Under the pieces are notes generated by a model. That model ran no database searches. It was not told where the DNA came from and saw nothing but the letters and a program-made list of their open reading frames with translations. From assembly GCA_029721435.1 (NCBI GenBank), contig CM056582.1, forward strand, positions 36,166,611 to 36,230,610: a stretch of 64,000 bases of DNA, in the 5' to 3' direction. This stretch comes from Gymnothorax reevesii (Eukaryota > Chordata > Actinopteri > Anguilliformes > Muraenidae). The position numbers and the translations under genes are program-made. This document shows, piece after piece, positions 11,801 through 21,779 of this stretch. Each line of letters begins with the position of its first letter. Positions within the stretch are counted from its first letter, which is position 1.

Positions 11801-13207
11801 CCTTTGATACAGTCGACCATCAAGTATTGCTTAAAGGCCTTTCAAATATTGGTTTTGGTCACAACATATCAGGTTGGTTTAAGGATTATTTATTTAGTCG
11901 CACACAATGTGTAAAGCTTGGTGACACGGTATCTGACCCGATCACTCTTGAGAAAGGAGTCCCTCAAGGCTCAATTCTGGGTCCATTGCTTTTTCTCCTA
12001 AATATTAATAACATATGCAGTCATTGCAAGTTCTCTAAGTATCATATGTATGCAGATGATACGGTTTTGTATACTTGTGCTCCTTCTTTGAATCTCGCTG
12101 TGTCAAATTTGGCTTCGGATTTTGTCTCCTTGCAGCAGGATTTGACACGTAGTAAGCTCCTACTTAATGGCCAAAAAACCAAGGCCATGCTATTTGCCCC
12201 TAATCGCTTAGTAAATATTCCTCCACCCATCAAAACTCTTGACGGAACATCCATTGAATGGGTTGAAGTTTACAAATATCTTGGTATTTGGCTGGATACT
12301 AAGCTTACTTTCAAATATCATGTTGACTTTCTGGCTAAGAAATTAAAATTTACTTTGAGTTTCTTTTATCGAATGAAGTCGTGTTTTTCCCCTGCTTCAC
12401 GTAAGCAGCTCGTTACAGGCCTCTTCCTGTCGCAGCTGGACTATGGTGACATTGTCTATAGATTTGCCTGTGCCTCAACACTGGCCAAACTTGATCCTCT
12501 CTTTCACGCAGCCTTGAGGTTCATCACTAACTCTCCTTTTAGGACTCACCACTGTACTTTGTACTCAGCTGTTGGTTGGTCCTCGTTAACATCTCGCAGG
12601 TTGCAACACTGGTACATTTTTATTTATAAAGCCATTCTCGGTAACCTCCCCTCTTACATCTGTGCCAAATTTGTTTTGGTTCAAAATTCTTTCAATCTGA
12701 GATCCAATTCTTGGCTACGCTATGTTGTGCCTCCACTCAGATCTGAGTCAGGGAAAAGAAGTCTTTCCTACTTTGGGCCTTGGTCGTGGAATGACCTCCA
12801 GTCTAAACTCAAATTGGCTACACTGGTTTCTCTCTCCAGCTTTAAAAGGATCATCAAGGATACTCTCTCTAGTCACTGCTCCTGTTTTGATGTTTAACCT
12901 CCTTCTTTATATAATCTCCCCAACATTTTTATAATTATTTTAGGTCTCGGGCTCACTTGTTAGGATTACTTGTTATTTTCTATTTCTATTTATTTATTTA
13001 TTTATTTATTTATTTTAATTCTCAAATTTGTTTCTTTATAGGTATTTATTGTGCTGGTTGTGTTGTATGTTGTGTGTTATGTTTTTAATGTATTGTCCTT
13101 TGTAGGATTCAACGTAAACTTTATGCCTCTTGGCCAGTTCGCACATGTAAAAGAGACTTGTCTCATGTGATTTTACTGGTTAAATAAAGTTTAATAATAA
13201 TAATAAT
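8880..13207 (+). mobile_element. CR1/L2-type LINE, apparently near full length
   Basis: The 5' boundary is approximate (8870-8900, where the sequence becomes GC-richer). A 5' leader of about 0.7 kb precedes one long ORF, followed by a 3' UTR with a TTTA microsatellite, an AAATAAAG signal and a terminal TAATAATAATAA tail. A tail of short tandem repeats and no clear target duplication are typical of CR1/L2 LINEs. A possible TTCGTC repeat flanks it, but this is weak. Confidence 0.75.
9616..12897 (+). CDS. LINE ORF2-type endonuclease/reverse transcriptase, intact
   Basis: A single uninterrupted frame of about 1093 residues from the first ATG at 9616. The frame is open from 9604, but that codon is GTG. 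After a hydrophobic, methionine-rich start comes GNVHINPGP near residue 130, then an APE-type endonuclease: NSRSL near 160, SETWL near 190, GGGVALYI, LLGDLNW and SDHCAI. The reverse transcriptase follows with NYRPISNLS, motif A FVDLTKAFDTVDH near residue 725, GVPQGSILGPLLF, and the catalytic YADD near residue 812. This matches CR1/L2-clade proteins in order and length. Target-primed reverse transcription is the family function. No separate ORF1 was found, and the true start could lie further in. Confidence 0.85.
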   Translation: MLLMMLIILFIFCFMSNENCPQYSRPNTCPPSLSLNVSGYNRPMCVTSGFLDIVFLPQGLRNLERLKSVLPFALILLDMVFSRYNRPWSVSASILSLSSRAPENRLTFKKSTTRLLILMMLFMSGNVHINPGPDSSENLPTLLTPHDFSCRHGLGFLHFNSRSLVPKLDIFSSWFKIANPDVVAVSETWLKQSIPDSVVHIPGYSLFRTDRKGRGGGVALYISERFQGSLLHSVSLPRQYEFLAVQILVVNTPLTIICCYRPPSAINEAQGNLTALISNYLNTEVILLGDLNWDWLSVKSAAFKRQCDFMNLTQIIHSPTRINPLNSDADTLIDIILTNAVHKYVSVGVFANDLSDHCAISCVRSTKLPKIKGLTVLRRCYKYFSEQAFLIDLAAVDWSRISLIPSLDDAFSFFHDHFVSLINRHVPLKNFRIKNRSNPWFSRDLADLIHDRNKQWARARKSKSADDWLLFRILRNKCTTLIRKAKAEYYLSLATNNSNHSNIWKVVKSLQKRKGTAGPPSKIRIGVSHVTDIKEMSNAFNAHFKKAGHLFDEQNACSPLQVEQEIAGLPINFEFSPIQVSDVLLALSTLDPKKSAGPDGLDPFLLKISAPVIAQPITDIFNLSLTSQRLPALWKQAFVLPLLKGGDPCDVNNYRPISNLSALAKILECQVSAQVKVFLDTSKILNPMQSGFRAKHSTVSACLNVIDDLRAALDKKSFCVALFVDLTKAFDTVDHQVLLKGLSNIGFGHNISGWFKDYLFSRTQCVKLGDTVSDPITLEKGVPQGSILGPLLFLLNINNICSHCKFSKYHMYADDTVLYTCAPSLNLAVSNLASDFVSLQQDLTRSKLLLNGQKTKAMLFAPNRLVNIPPPIKTLDGTSIEWVEVYKYLGIWLDTKLTFKYHVDFLAKKLKFTLSFFYRMKSCFSPASRKQLVTGLFLSQLDYGDIVYRFACASTLAKLDPLFHAALRFITNSPFRTHHCTLYSAVGWSSLTSRRLQHWYIFIYKAILGNLPSYICAKFVLVQNSFNLRSNSWLRYVVPPLRSESGKRSLSYFGPWSWNDLQSKLKLATLVSLSSFKRIIKDTLSSHCSCFDV

Positions 13208-13957
13208 ATTCGTCTGTTTTCTTCCGTTGAAGATAGACAACAGTCTTTATTCGGTCTTTCTTTTGAAAATTAGTCAGATGGATCAAACAGATTCACGCTT
13301 TATTTCCACAGCTGAGATAATAGTGCTTGCAATCAGAGAGCAAATCAATTCCATGACCATTGACAATGTGAGTAAATTATTGCATGCACGATCAAGACTG
13401 TCCGAAGCGAAATGCAAAATACTCCATGTCCGGCACCCAGCAAAAAATGAAAGTATTGATATGAGAACAGATCTATTACGGAATAAGGAATAAAAATACA
13501 TAAACATCACCAACCAACAGAACATCAAAAAAAGATGACCCGCAAATAAATTAATCGCAGTGTTCGTTGGATGTTCTGTTGTTAATATGTTTCTTTTTAT
13601 TCTTTATGTCGTTATCAATCTGTTCTAATTGTCCTCTTTTTATTTATTTTTTGGCTGTCAGACACGGAGGCATTGTACATTGTCCCGCGCTAATGTCGAC
13701 TCACTTTATTGAGCAGAGCTTGAACAGAAACATTGATTGAAATTCTGGGTGCTCATCTCGAAGAACTAAGCCCTCTTATCTAAACATTAACGTTTAATAT
13801 CTAAAAGCGTCAGTAGATTTGAAGAAATTAAAAACAATAATCGACTGTCGGACACAGAGATATATTAAAACCCTGTCAGACTTTCGGACACAAGACACTG
13901 CTTTCAACACAATCTGTCGCGTGAAAAATTCGTTTCGCGTCCAGTGTGCAAGCGGCT

Positions 13958-14363
13958 TAATACTCTACTATTATTGTCATTTAGGTTTTATCGTTTTAAG
14001 TGGGGGAAAGGAATACAGCCTTTTTGCTATGATATCGTACTGAGTTAAGATCACACATTGAAAATAAATGTGTAACATATCTTGCATTGTTGTCCATGCA
14101 TGTTGATCCCAATATTTTAAGCAACAGGCTGCAATAATAGGAACACGCTATTCATCGTTTCTCTTGCCAATGAGCAATATTTGACTCCGCTGTGTTATAC
14201 CCAAACACGCCTTCTTTGCCAACTAGCGCTGGAAGGAGGGACAGAGGAGTACTTGTGCCAGGCTACGCCGGGCACGAAATTGCAACACACGCTTAGACAC
14301 ACCCCGTTGGCGCGGCGCACCCCCCATTCGCCACGCCTGCGCCTGGTCCACTAATTATAGCCC
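13958..14363. other. Right flank of the GGGCT-ended element
   Basis: Non-coding sequence belonging to the element at 8004-14363, ending in GC-rich inverted terminal sequence. No gene is seen. Confidence 0.4.
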
Positions 14364-14504
14364 AAGATGATTAATGTTCAAACTGAGAAGCCTTTTTTTT
14401 TTTGGCAAATAATCATTAACTTAGAATTTAAAGGCAGCAACACATTGCAAAAAAGTTGGCACAGGGGCCTTTTTAACACTGTGTTACATCGCCTTTCCTT
14501 TAAA

Positions 14505-15493
14505 TGACACTCAGTTAAGGTTTGGGAACTGAGGAGACCAATTTTTGATGCTTTTCAGGTGGAACTCTTTTCCATTCTTGCTTGATGTACAGCTTAAGTT
14601 GTTCAACAGTCCGGGGTCTCCGTTGTCATATTTTACGCTTCATAATGTGCCACACATTTTCAATGGGAGACAGGTCTGGACTACAGGCAGGCCAGCCTAG
14701 TACCCACACTCTTTTATTACGGAGCCATGCTGTTGTAACACGTGCACAATGTGGCTTGGCATTGTCTTGCTGAAATAAGCAGGGGCGTCCATGAAAAAGA
14801 CATTGCTTGGATGGCAACATATGTTGCTCCAAAACCTGTATGTACCTTTCAGCATTAATGGCGCCTTCACACGTGTAAGTTGCCCATGCCTTGGGCACTA
14901 ATACACCCCCATACCATCACAGATGCTGGCTTTTGAACTTTGCGCCTATAACAGTCCGGATGGTTCTTTTCCTCTTTGGTCCGGAGGACACAACGTCCAT
15001 AGTTTCCATAAACAATTTGAAATGTGGACTCGTCAGACCACAGAACACTTTTCCACTTTGCATCAGTCCATCTTAGATGAGCTTGGGCCCAGCGAAGCCG
15101 GCGGCGTTTCTGGGTGCTGTTGGTAAATGGCTTTCGCTTTGCATTGTAGAGTTTTAACTTGCACTTGCAGGTGTAGCGACGAACTGTAGTTACTGACAGT
15201 GGTTTTCTGAAGTGTTCCTGAGCCCATATGGTGATGTTCTTTACACACAGATGTCGGTATTTGATGCAGTACCACCTGAGGGATCGAAGGTGACGGGCAT
15301 TCAAGGTTGGTTTTCGGCCTTGTCGCTTACGTGCAGTGATTTCTCAAGATTCTCTGAACCTTTTGACAATATTATGGACCGTAGATGATGAAATCCCTAA
15401 AATTCTTGCAATAGCTCGTTGAGGAATGTTGTTTTCAAACTGTTCGACAATCAGCCCACGCATTTGTTCACTAAGTGGTAACCCTCGCCCCAT
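14505..15493 (-). pseudogene. Tc1-like transposase, broken
   Basis: Starts at an ATG at 15493 (MGRGLPLSEQ) with a helix-turn-helix region (IPQRAIARILGISSSTV). It continues through LRWAQAHLRWTDAKW, the first catalytic Asp in WSDES, the second in QQDNAKPH and the Glu in SPDLSPIENVW, that is a DD34E core. The length fits Tc1 transposases of about 340 residues. Breaks seen: a TGA after FRES, a frame change near 14867-14890 caused by a 2-nt loss relative to the sister copy at 58590, and a TGA after KRKI near 14626. It cannot give a full protein. Its sister copy carries different breaks. Confidence 0.85.
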
Positions 15494-15849
15494 CCTTGTT
15501 TGTGAATGACTGAGCATTTCAGGGAAGCTGCTTTTATACCCAATCATGGCACCCACCTGTTCCCGATTAGCCCGTTCACCTGTGGGATGTTCCAAATAAG
15601 TGTTTGATGAGCATTCCTCAACTCTCTCAGTCTTTTTTGCCACTTGTGCCAGCTTTTTTGAAACATGTTGCAGGCATCAAATTCCAAATGAGCTAATATT
15701 TGCAAAAAATTATAAAGTTTTTCTTATCGAACATTCAGTAACTTTGCAGTGTACTCAATTGAATAGGTTGAAAAGGATTTGCAAATCACTGTATTCTGTT
15801 TCTTTTTACAATTCACACAATGTGCCAACTTCACTGGTTTGGGGTTTTG

Positions 15850-16239
15850 TATATTTCTGTAATCAGTGACCCAAAAGCATTATTTCTATCTAGCATGACC
15901 CCAGTTGATATTTATGTGGAGCCCGTCTTAACAGCTTAATAGAATTCTGGGATTGCAATTGTGGTTGCAATGAAAACCAGCATACACAGTGGTCCCCCAG
16001 GACCGAGTTTAATAACCAGTGCCGTAAAGAACCCAATACTTACTGTAGAGTATGGAAATAGATCCCTGGATAACTTGATAAGATTCACTGTAAAATGGAC
16101 TATGTCAAGTTCCAGCAGATATTAAATGAAAACCAAAGTGCCTCTGTCAGAATGCTTAAACTGGGCCATGGTTGAATCTTCCATCTGGACAATAATCCAA
16201 AGCATGCAAAAAAACCAACACAAAAATAGCTTAATGTCA
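15850..16239. other. No feature recognised
   Basis: Unassigned AT-balanced sequence between the long-TIR Tc1 and LINE debris. It contains no ORF with a known domain. Confidence 0.3.
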
Positions 16240-16420
16240 TGGCCCTCCCACTGTCATCGGTCCCAATGTAGACCATGACCACCAGATCCCTCAACGCTCT
16301 GGCCAGAACCTTGTCCGCACGCTCCAGGTCTCATACCTGGACACCAGTGAGGCAACACACCATACAAGACTCCTTGTCGTGTGAACAAACAATTCTGTTT
16401 ATCCCTCTAAAAACTGAGTC
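16240..16420 (-). pseudogene. LINE ORF1 esterase-domain fragment
   Basis: On the minus strand a degraded reading gives a CCLTGVQV-like stretch followed about 25 residues later by VVMVYIGTDDSG. CR1/L2-type ORF1 proteins with an SGNH-esterase domain have a similar 'CLPGARV ... HIGTND' pattern. Nothing else of the ORF1 is readable. This is inference from two short motifs. Confidence 0.4.
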
Positions 16421-16659
16421 CTGCACGATTACTAACTCTCTTTTCTGAGGGACAGAGGCCAACTGGGTGCCCTGAGGCTCCACAATCCCCCCCCCCAACT
16501 CTCAGGGTCAGGGGCCAAGTCAAGTTTCTGCAAGGGCTGGAATCCATCGGACACTTGAGAAACTGCCGCTGTATGCCATGTATGCCCTTCCCTGTGTGAT
16601 GTCCTACTGTCACCCAACTTTCTCTCCCTGCCTGTTGTGGACACTAACTTCTTAAATGA

Positions 16660-17125
16660 CATACTACGTTGTAGATTCACCAGTTGGCAAAAAACTGCAT
16701 CTAAAAATTGTGGAACAATTTCAGAAAAATATTCCTCAATGTAAAATTGCAAAGACTTTGGATCTACAGTACATAATATCATCAAAAGATTCAGAGAATC
16801 TGGAGAAATCTCGCAGGGACAAGTGCGCAAGGGACAAGTCCGAAGGTCAATATTGGATGTTCATGATCCTCGGGCCCTCAGCGGCACTGCATTAAAAAAG
16901 GCATGATTCTGCACTGGAATACACTGCATGGGCTTTGGAACACTTCCAGAAATCATTGACTGTGAACACAGCCCGCCGTGCAATCTACAAATGCAAGCTA
17001 AAGCTGTATCATGCATAGAAGAAGCCATGTGTGAACACGATCTAGAAACGCCACCATCTTTTCTGGGCAAAAGTTCCTTTAAAATGGACAGAGCCAGAAT
17101 GGAGAACAGTGCTGTGGTCAAATGA
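16660..17125 (+). pseudogene. Old Tc1-like transposase fragment
   Basis: Plus-strand sequence reads, in broken frames, LKIVEQFQKNIPQCKIAKTL, then a segment corresponding to the HFRK/VNTARRAIYKCKLKLY region of Tc1 transposases, ending near WSNES-like sequence. It parallels the transposase at 58590-59613 but is more diverged, so it is an older member of a related family. The second half of the catalytic domain is missing. Confidence 0.6.
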
Positions 17126-17318
17126 ATCAAATACCCCTTTCATACTGCGTTGAGAGATTTTATCTGCTTCTGAAGCGCTCTAACTGGATCTGGCATAAGT
17201 GGTTTCATACTGTCGTTTGCAACCACCCAGGGTGGGTGAGAGACCTATGTAGTTGCCACGGTAACCTACCCCCCCCCCATGTGTTCATCAAGCACAAAGT
17301 TTTGAAAAGTTACTCATA
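17126..17318. other. Short unassigned segment and TA target
   Basis: No gene. TA at 17317-17318 is the target of the next element. Confidence 0.3.
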
Positions 17319-17388
17319 CAGTGCTGTGAAAAAGTATTTGCCCCCTTCCTGATTTTTTTTTCTTTTTTTGCATATTTCTCACACTTAA

Positions 17389-18642
17389 TGTTGTGATTCT
17401 GCTTTGGCTCATGTTCTGCTCTGCCTTGACCATGTTCATGCCTTGTTAATAATGTGTTTTCTGATATTTGCTATGTCTGACTATTCTTTGTATGTGTATT
17501 GGGATTTGGTACGTTGATTAGTTTATGATTGTCTTAGTTTTTCCTTTTCCATGTTTTACATTTTGCCATAGTCTCATTTCAGTTCATGTTTTCCATCATG
17601 CATTGCACTCTGTCTTCCCCGTCTGGTCTCTTTTCTTGTCATTTAACACAGCCCCAGTCCTGCGTGTTACTCTTTGGGTGATTTATTGGATTCTGGATTT
17701 CAACCTTCCGATCTCGTTTACTTACATCGCCTTACTTTTCAATCTTACTAATCATACTAACAGTTTGTTATTTTCGCTAGAAGTTACTAACACCAACTAA
17801 CATTTTATGTAATACTAACTTACTAACAAGCACTAAGGGATTGGATAGTTTCACTTACTAATTGATTAACAAGTTCTCAGCACTCGCCCTGTTCTAGTCT
17901 CCGCCTCTTGTCTCTCCCTGATTATCTTTGCTGCATTTTCTGTGGAAGCACCACGTCTTATCAAGCTGTCCTTCTTTAATTATCTATGCGGGTTAGAACT
18001 TCTTAACTGGTGCTGTATGTCTTTGGATAGGTTTGTCCCATGATCCCTGTCCACGTTTTGGCTTCTGCTAAATTCCATGTGATTAGGTTCTCCCTCATGT
18101 GCTGCTCCCTTGTAATCAGTCTGACTGTTTGCACCTGTGTCTCTCTCCATGTGATCTCCCAGAAACTGTATATTAGGTGTCTTTTCACAGCCACTCTCCA
18201 GCAGATCGCTTTCCCTGAGTCTTCTCGTGCCACGTTTCATTTTGCCTTGATTACTCAGTGTTTATCTTTCTGACTGGACCGCCCGACCTTTCGATTTTTT
18301 TGCCTTTGTGATTTTGGATTATTGTTGCATCTGTGAGTTTTGACCTTTTTTTGCCCGACCACAAGATCTATGTTTGCTGCCCTGGTTATCATTCGGATTA
18401 CGCTCATTGGATTCTGGTTTTGGTTCTTTGAAAAACCTGTGCTGGTGAACCAGACCCATTTCTGTCTACGATTATTATGATTGCAGCCCTGGTTTTCAAT
18501 TCTATTTTTGCCCAACTGGATTTTGATTTTTGGATTGTGGACGTTGTACCTCTGCCCTGCGGGGGTGCTCCCCCTTTATTAATACAGCAAGTTCTACTGA
18601 ATTGCCTGGTTCTCGCGACTGGTTCCTGATCGCACCCTCACA
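17389..18642 (+). repeat. Solo LTR, 1.25 kb
   Basis: Begins TGTTGTGATTCTGC and ends CCCTCACA. The flanks are CTTAA (17384-17388) and CTTGA (18643-18647), a 5-bp duplication with one later change. Same family as 6240-7481 and 57365-58496. No internal coding region. Confidence 0.75.
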
Positions 18643-18805
18643 CTTGAAATTTCTTTGATCTGAAACATTTAATATTAGATAAAGATAACCAGAGTAAATA
18701 CATAGTGCATTTTTAAATGAATTGTTAAGGGGGGAAAAAAGCTATCCAAACCTACCTGGCCCTATGTGAAAAAGTAATTGCCCCCTAAACTTAAACTCAC
18801 TCACA

Positions 18806-18957
18806 CTGGATGTAAAGTGCTTGAAAGTCTGAAAAAAAGATACTGAAACAAGACCTGTGTCATTTTGTAGGTCTTTGTGAGCAGAGACATACAAGATAAC
18901 ACAGGTCTTGTTTCAGTATCTTTTTTTTCAGACTGTCAAGCACTTTAAACCCAGTGT
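18806..18957. repeat. Long hairpin, about 50-bp arms
   Basis: The arm AAAGTGCTTGAAAGTCTGAA...AAGACCTGTGT (about 18816-18862) pairs with ACACAGGTCTTGTTTCAG...CAAGCACTTT (about 18899-18948), separated by about 37 nt. Outer CACACTGG/CCAGTGTG sequences extend the symmetry. It lies in the Tc1-type element between its left TIR and its transposase. Confidence 0.7.
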
Positions 18958-19049
18958 GCACCCTTGGTGACAACAACTGCGATCCAGCATTTGTGATAAA
19001 TGGCACTGAGTCTTTCACATCGCTGTGGAGGAACTCTTCTTTACAGAAT

Positions 19050-19925
19050 TGTTATAATTTAGCCACATTGGCGGTTTTTCAAGCATGAACAGCCTGTTTA
19101 TGGTCATGCCACAGCATCTCATTTGGATTTAAGTCTGGACTTTGACTAGTCCATTCAAAACCTTCATTTTGTTTTTTAAGCCATTCAGAGGTAGACTCGC
19201 TGGTGTGTTTTGGATTATTGTCCTGCTGCATGACCCAAGTGTGCTTGAGCTTGAAGTCGGACATACTGATGGTCGGACATCCTTCAGGATTTTCAGGTAG
19301 AGAGCAGAATTCATGATTCCATCAATTACAGCAAGTTGTCCAAGTCCCTGAAGCACCAGTGATGGTATGATGTTCTTTAATGAAATGCTGTGTAAGTTTT
19401 ACGCGAGATATATATTGGGACGCATACCTTCCAGAAAATTCAACTTTTGTGTCCTAAGTCCACAGAATATTTTCCCAAAGGTATTGGGGATCATCAAGAT
19501 GTTTTTTTTTTTTGGCAAATGTGAGACGAGACTTTGTGTTCTTTTTGGTCAGCGGTGGTTTTTGCCTTGGAATCCTCCCATGGATGCCATTTTTACCCAG
19601 TCTCTTTCTCTTTGTTGAATCATGAACACTGACTTTTAACTGAGGCAAGTGAGGACCCCAATTCTTTAGATGTTGTTCTGGTGTTCTTTTTGGGACTTCC
19701 TGGATGAGTCATTGATGCACTCTTGCAGTAATTTTGGTTGGCCGACCACTCCTAGGAAGGTTCACCACTATTCTAAGTTTTCTTCATTTGTGGATAATGG
19801 CTCTCACCATGGTTCACTCTAGTCCCAAAACCTTAGAAATGGCTTGTAACCCTTTCCAGACTGATAGATGTCAATGACATTGTTTCTCATCTGTTCTTGA
19901 ATTTCTTTAGATTGCGGCATTATAT
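19050..19925 (-). pseudogene. Tc1-like transposase remnant
   Basis: Minus-strand fragments in several frames. The start near 19920 (MPQSKEIQEQMRN-like) leads to a helix-turn-helix. Later come WVMQQDNNPKHTS with the second catalytic Asp and SPDLNPNEMLWHD with the Glu equivalent. Many frame changes and stops are present, including in 19454-19648. The product would have been a DD34E transposase of about 340 residues. Confidence 0.75.
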
Positions 19926-20129
19926 GTTGCTTTTTGAGATCTTTTAGCCTTTTTCACTTTGTCAGACAGGTTCTATTTAGGCAATTTCTTGATTCAACAA
20001 GTCTGGCAGTAATCAGGTCTGAGTGTGGCTAGTGAAATTGAACAAAAGAAATGTGGTTATACACAGTTAATTCATGATTTAACAAGGGGCGGCACTTACT
20101 TTTTTACATATGGCTGAGTAGGCTTGGAT

Positions 20130-21428
20130 CAGGCGTGTAGCCAGTCATGGGCTTCTGCAGCACTGGCCCGCCTAGTTTGTTCACTGGCCTGCCCAGGCAC
20201 CCACCCCGTCTTGATGGTTTTTTTTTTTTTATAATTGTATAATGATTGACTGGTTGGTTGAGTGAGTAATTCGCCATGAACACAGACTGTACTTTTGCGT
20301 GTGCAGTAATGTAGTTTGTATTTTGGATAACTGATGTTTAGAAAATACGTTGAACGCAGGCTATGTGGTTTTCCGTGTCTGACCCCCACAGTCCTTCTTG
20401 TCATAACGTTGTGATCAATGAACAATGCTGTCAAAAATGCATCCTCCTATCAATTATTCTTAGCAATTATTGCTAATCAGGCACAGAAAACTGCAAGAGG
20501 AGGATTCGGTCATTTCTAAACAAAACTCCTTTGCTTCATTAACAAAATTAATTTTGACAAACCTGAAAAATGCTATACAACTGAACTTATGGGACTCCAT
20601 TGACAGGCAGAGGGTCTTTATGATTTTCACTATTGTATTTGCATCATAAAGCAGCTAACACAGTTACTTTGCAAAGCCAACAACCTTTAAAACCCAATAT
20701 AGCGAGTTCTCCAATGTAGCTCAGAATCTGTCGGCAGGCTAAAAACACAAATAGGCGGCCCACCCTGGGACCATGCTCATGAAAGGGTTAGCCAGCTTTT
20801 CTTTACTTAAACTTAGCTAGTAAAAATAAAATTTCATCATACAAAACTTTCTTGAATTTCTTGAGTCACAAAATTTAGGATGACATATTTATGTCTGTAC
20901 TATACGACCTCTATATCTGTGTAAGTGTTGCCATGAGGGCGTATATTTACTCAATGGATACTAGACTTTCTATTACCTTTATTTTTTTCCCTGCTGAGAA
21001 TATGATGCGAATAAAGTGACGATTCAATTAGCTGTCAAGTGAATGAGCTAACTATGGTTCTGAAATAACAGCGTAAGTGCAAGTGTGAAGGACATTGTAG
21101 CCTTTAAATGGTCATTTGGGCTCAGGCATTTTTCAAAGTTTTCTATTTGTCTGTTTGCATGGCCATGGCCTCATGTGCTGGATGTATAGGCTATATGAAC
21201 ACTTGTGTTATAAAGAGGTTTTTTTTGGTTTTATCATCTTGGACATAATTAAGATAAAAATGTCTTGCCTGGCAATATTTTTATTTGTCTTTTTTTGGAA
21301 GCCTAATGGCAGCATGATATATTTTCCATTTTAATCTGTATTCTAAGACAACATTTTCTGGGGGAAAAAATGGTCCATCCACATTTGTTCAGGCCCATCC
21401 CAAAAAATATATTCTGCCTACGCCACTG
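20130..21428. mobile_element. Non-autonomous hAT-like insert, 1.3 kb
   Basis: The left end CAGGCGTGTAGCC and the inverted right end CAGTGGCGTAGG are flanked by GCTTGGAT (20122-20129) and GTTTGGAT (21429-21436), an 8-bp duplication with one mismatch. Without the insert the right TIR of the surrounding Tc1 element reads on directly. CAGTGGCGTA-type ends with 8-bp duplications are typical of hAT elements. No transposase domain is visible. Confidence 0.7.
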
Positions 21429-21779
21429 GTTTGGATAGCTTTTTTTCCCCTCAATAAATGAAATCATCATTTCAGAACTGCACTTTGTATTTACTCAGGT
21501 TATCTTTGTCTAATACTAAAATTTGTTTGATCTGAAACATTTCAGTGTGAAAAATATGCAAAAAAGTAGGATATCAGGAAGGGGGCAAATACTTTTTCAC
21601 GGCACTGGACATGAAAGTGTGGTTATGGTATACAATATTTATCCCATTAACAGTGGTGGCCGGTGGACAGAGAGCAGAAACATATCTTTAAACAGATTTT
21701 TAGACTTGATCTGTTTCCAGTCGTATTCCTTCAGTAAAGATAATTTAACTATACCTTCTCAGATGTTGCTAATTCTCTT

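Larger units (their letters stand above)
8604..13957. mobile_element. DNA element with GCCGCTTGCACACTGG ends
   Basis: About 50 bp at 8605-8654 matches the reverse complement of 13909-13956 at roughly four bases in five, sharing GCCGCTTGCACACTGG and an ATTTTTC block. Both ends are flanked by TAA (8601-8603, 13958-13960). Its own sequence is about 1 kb and has no recognisable transposase. A short open frame starting at the ATG near 13279 has no known domain. The rest is the inserted LINE. The 3-bp TAA duplication is compatible with a Harbinger-type element. Confidence 0.55.
8004..14363. mobile_element. DNA element with GGGCT ends inside the Tc1 TIR
   Basis: The left end GGGCTCTAAATT and the inverted right end GGGCTATAATTAG are flanked by AAG (8001-8003 and 14364-14366), a 3-bp duplication that fits the host Tc1 sequence read across the gap. 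Both ends are followed by GC-rich sequence with GGCGCAG/GGCGAA motifs. I find no transposase. A 3-bp duplication is typical of PIF/Harbinger elements, but that assignment is inference. Confidence 0.6.
7888..15849 (-). mobile_element. Tc1-like transposon with long TIRs, carrying nested insertions
   Basis: The ends are CAAAACC...CCAGTGAAGTTGGC at the left and the reverse complement at 15849, each bordered by TA (7886-7887, 15850-15851). The terminal inverted repeats are about 200 bp and imperfect. The left TIR is broken at GCAAAGACAAG (8003) and resumes at AAGATGATTAATG (14364), the gap being later insertions. Without the inserts the element is about 1.6 kb, the usual Tc1 size. The transposase lies on the minus strand at 14505-15493. 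A second copy in the opposite orientation is at 57090-59827. Confidence 0.85.
17319..21607 (-). mobile_element. Tc1/mariner-type transposon with inserts in both TIRs
   Basis: The left end CAGTGCTGTGAAAAAGTATT and the inverted right end CAGTGCCGTGAAAAAGTATT begin terminal repeats of more than 200 bp. Shared motifs inside both arms include TTGCCCCCTTCCTGAT, GATAAAGATAACC and AAAAAGCTATCCAAACC. TA precedes the left end, and the right flank is GA, probably mutated. The left arm is split by a solo LTR (17389-18642) and the right by a hAT-like insert (20130-21428). The remainder is about 1.7 kb with a dead transposase. Confidence 0.8.
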
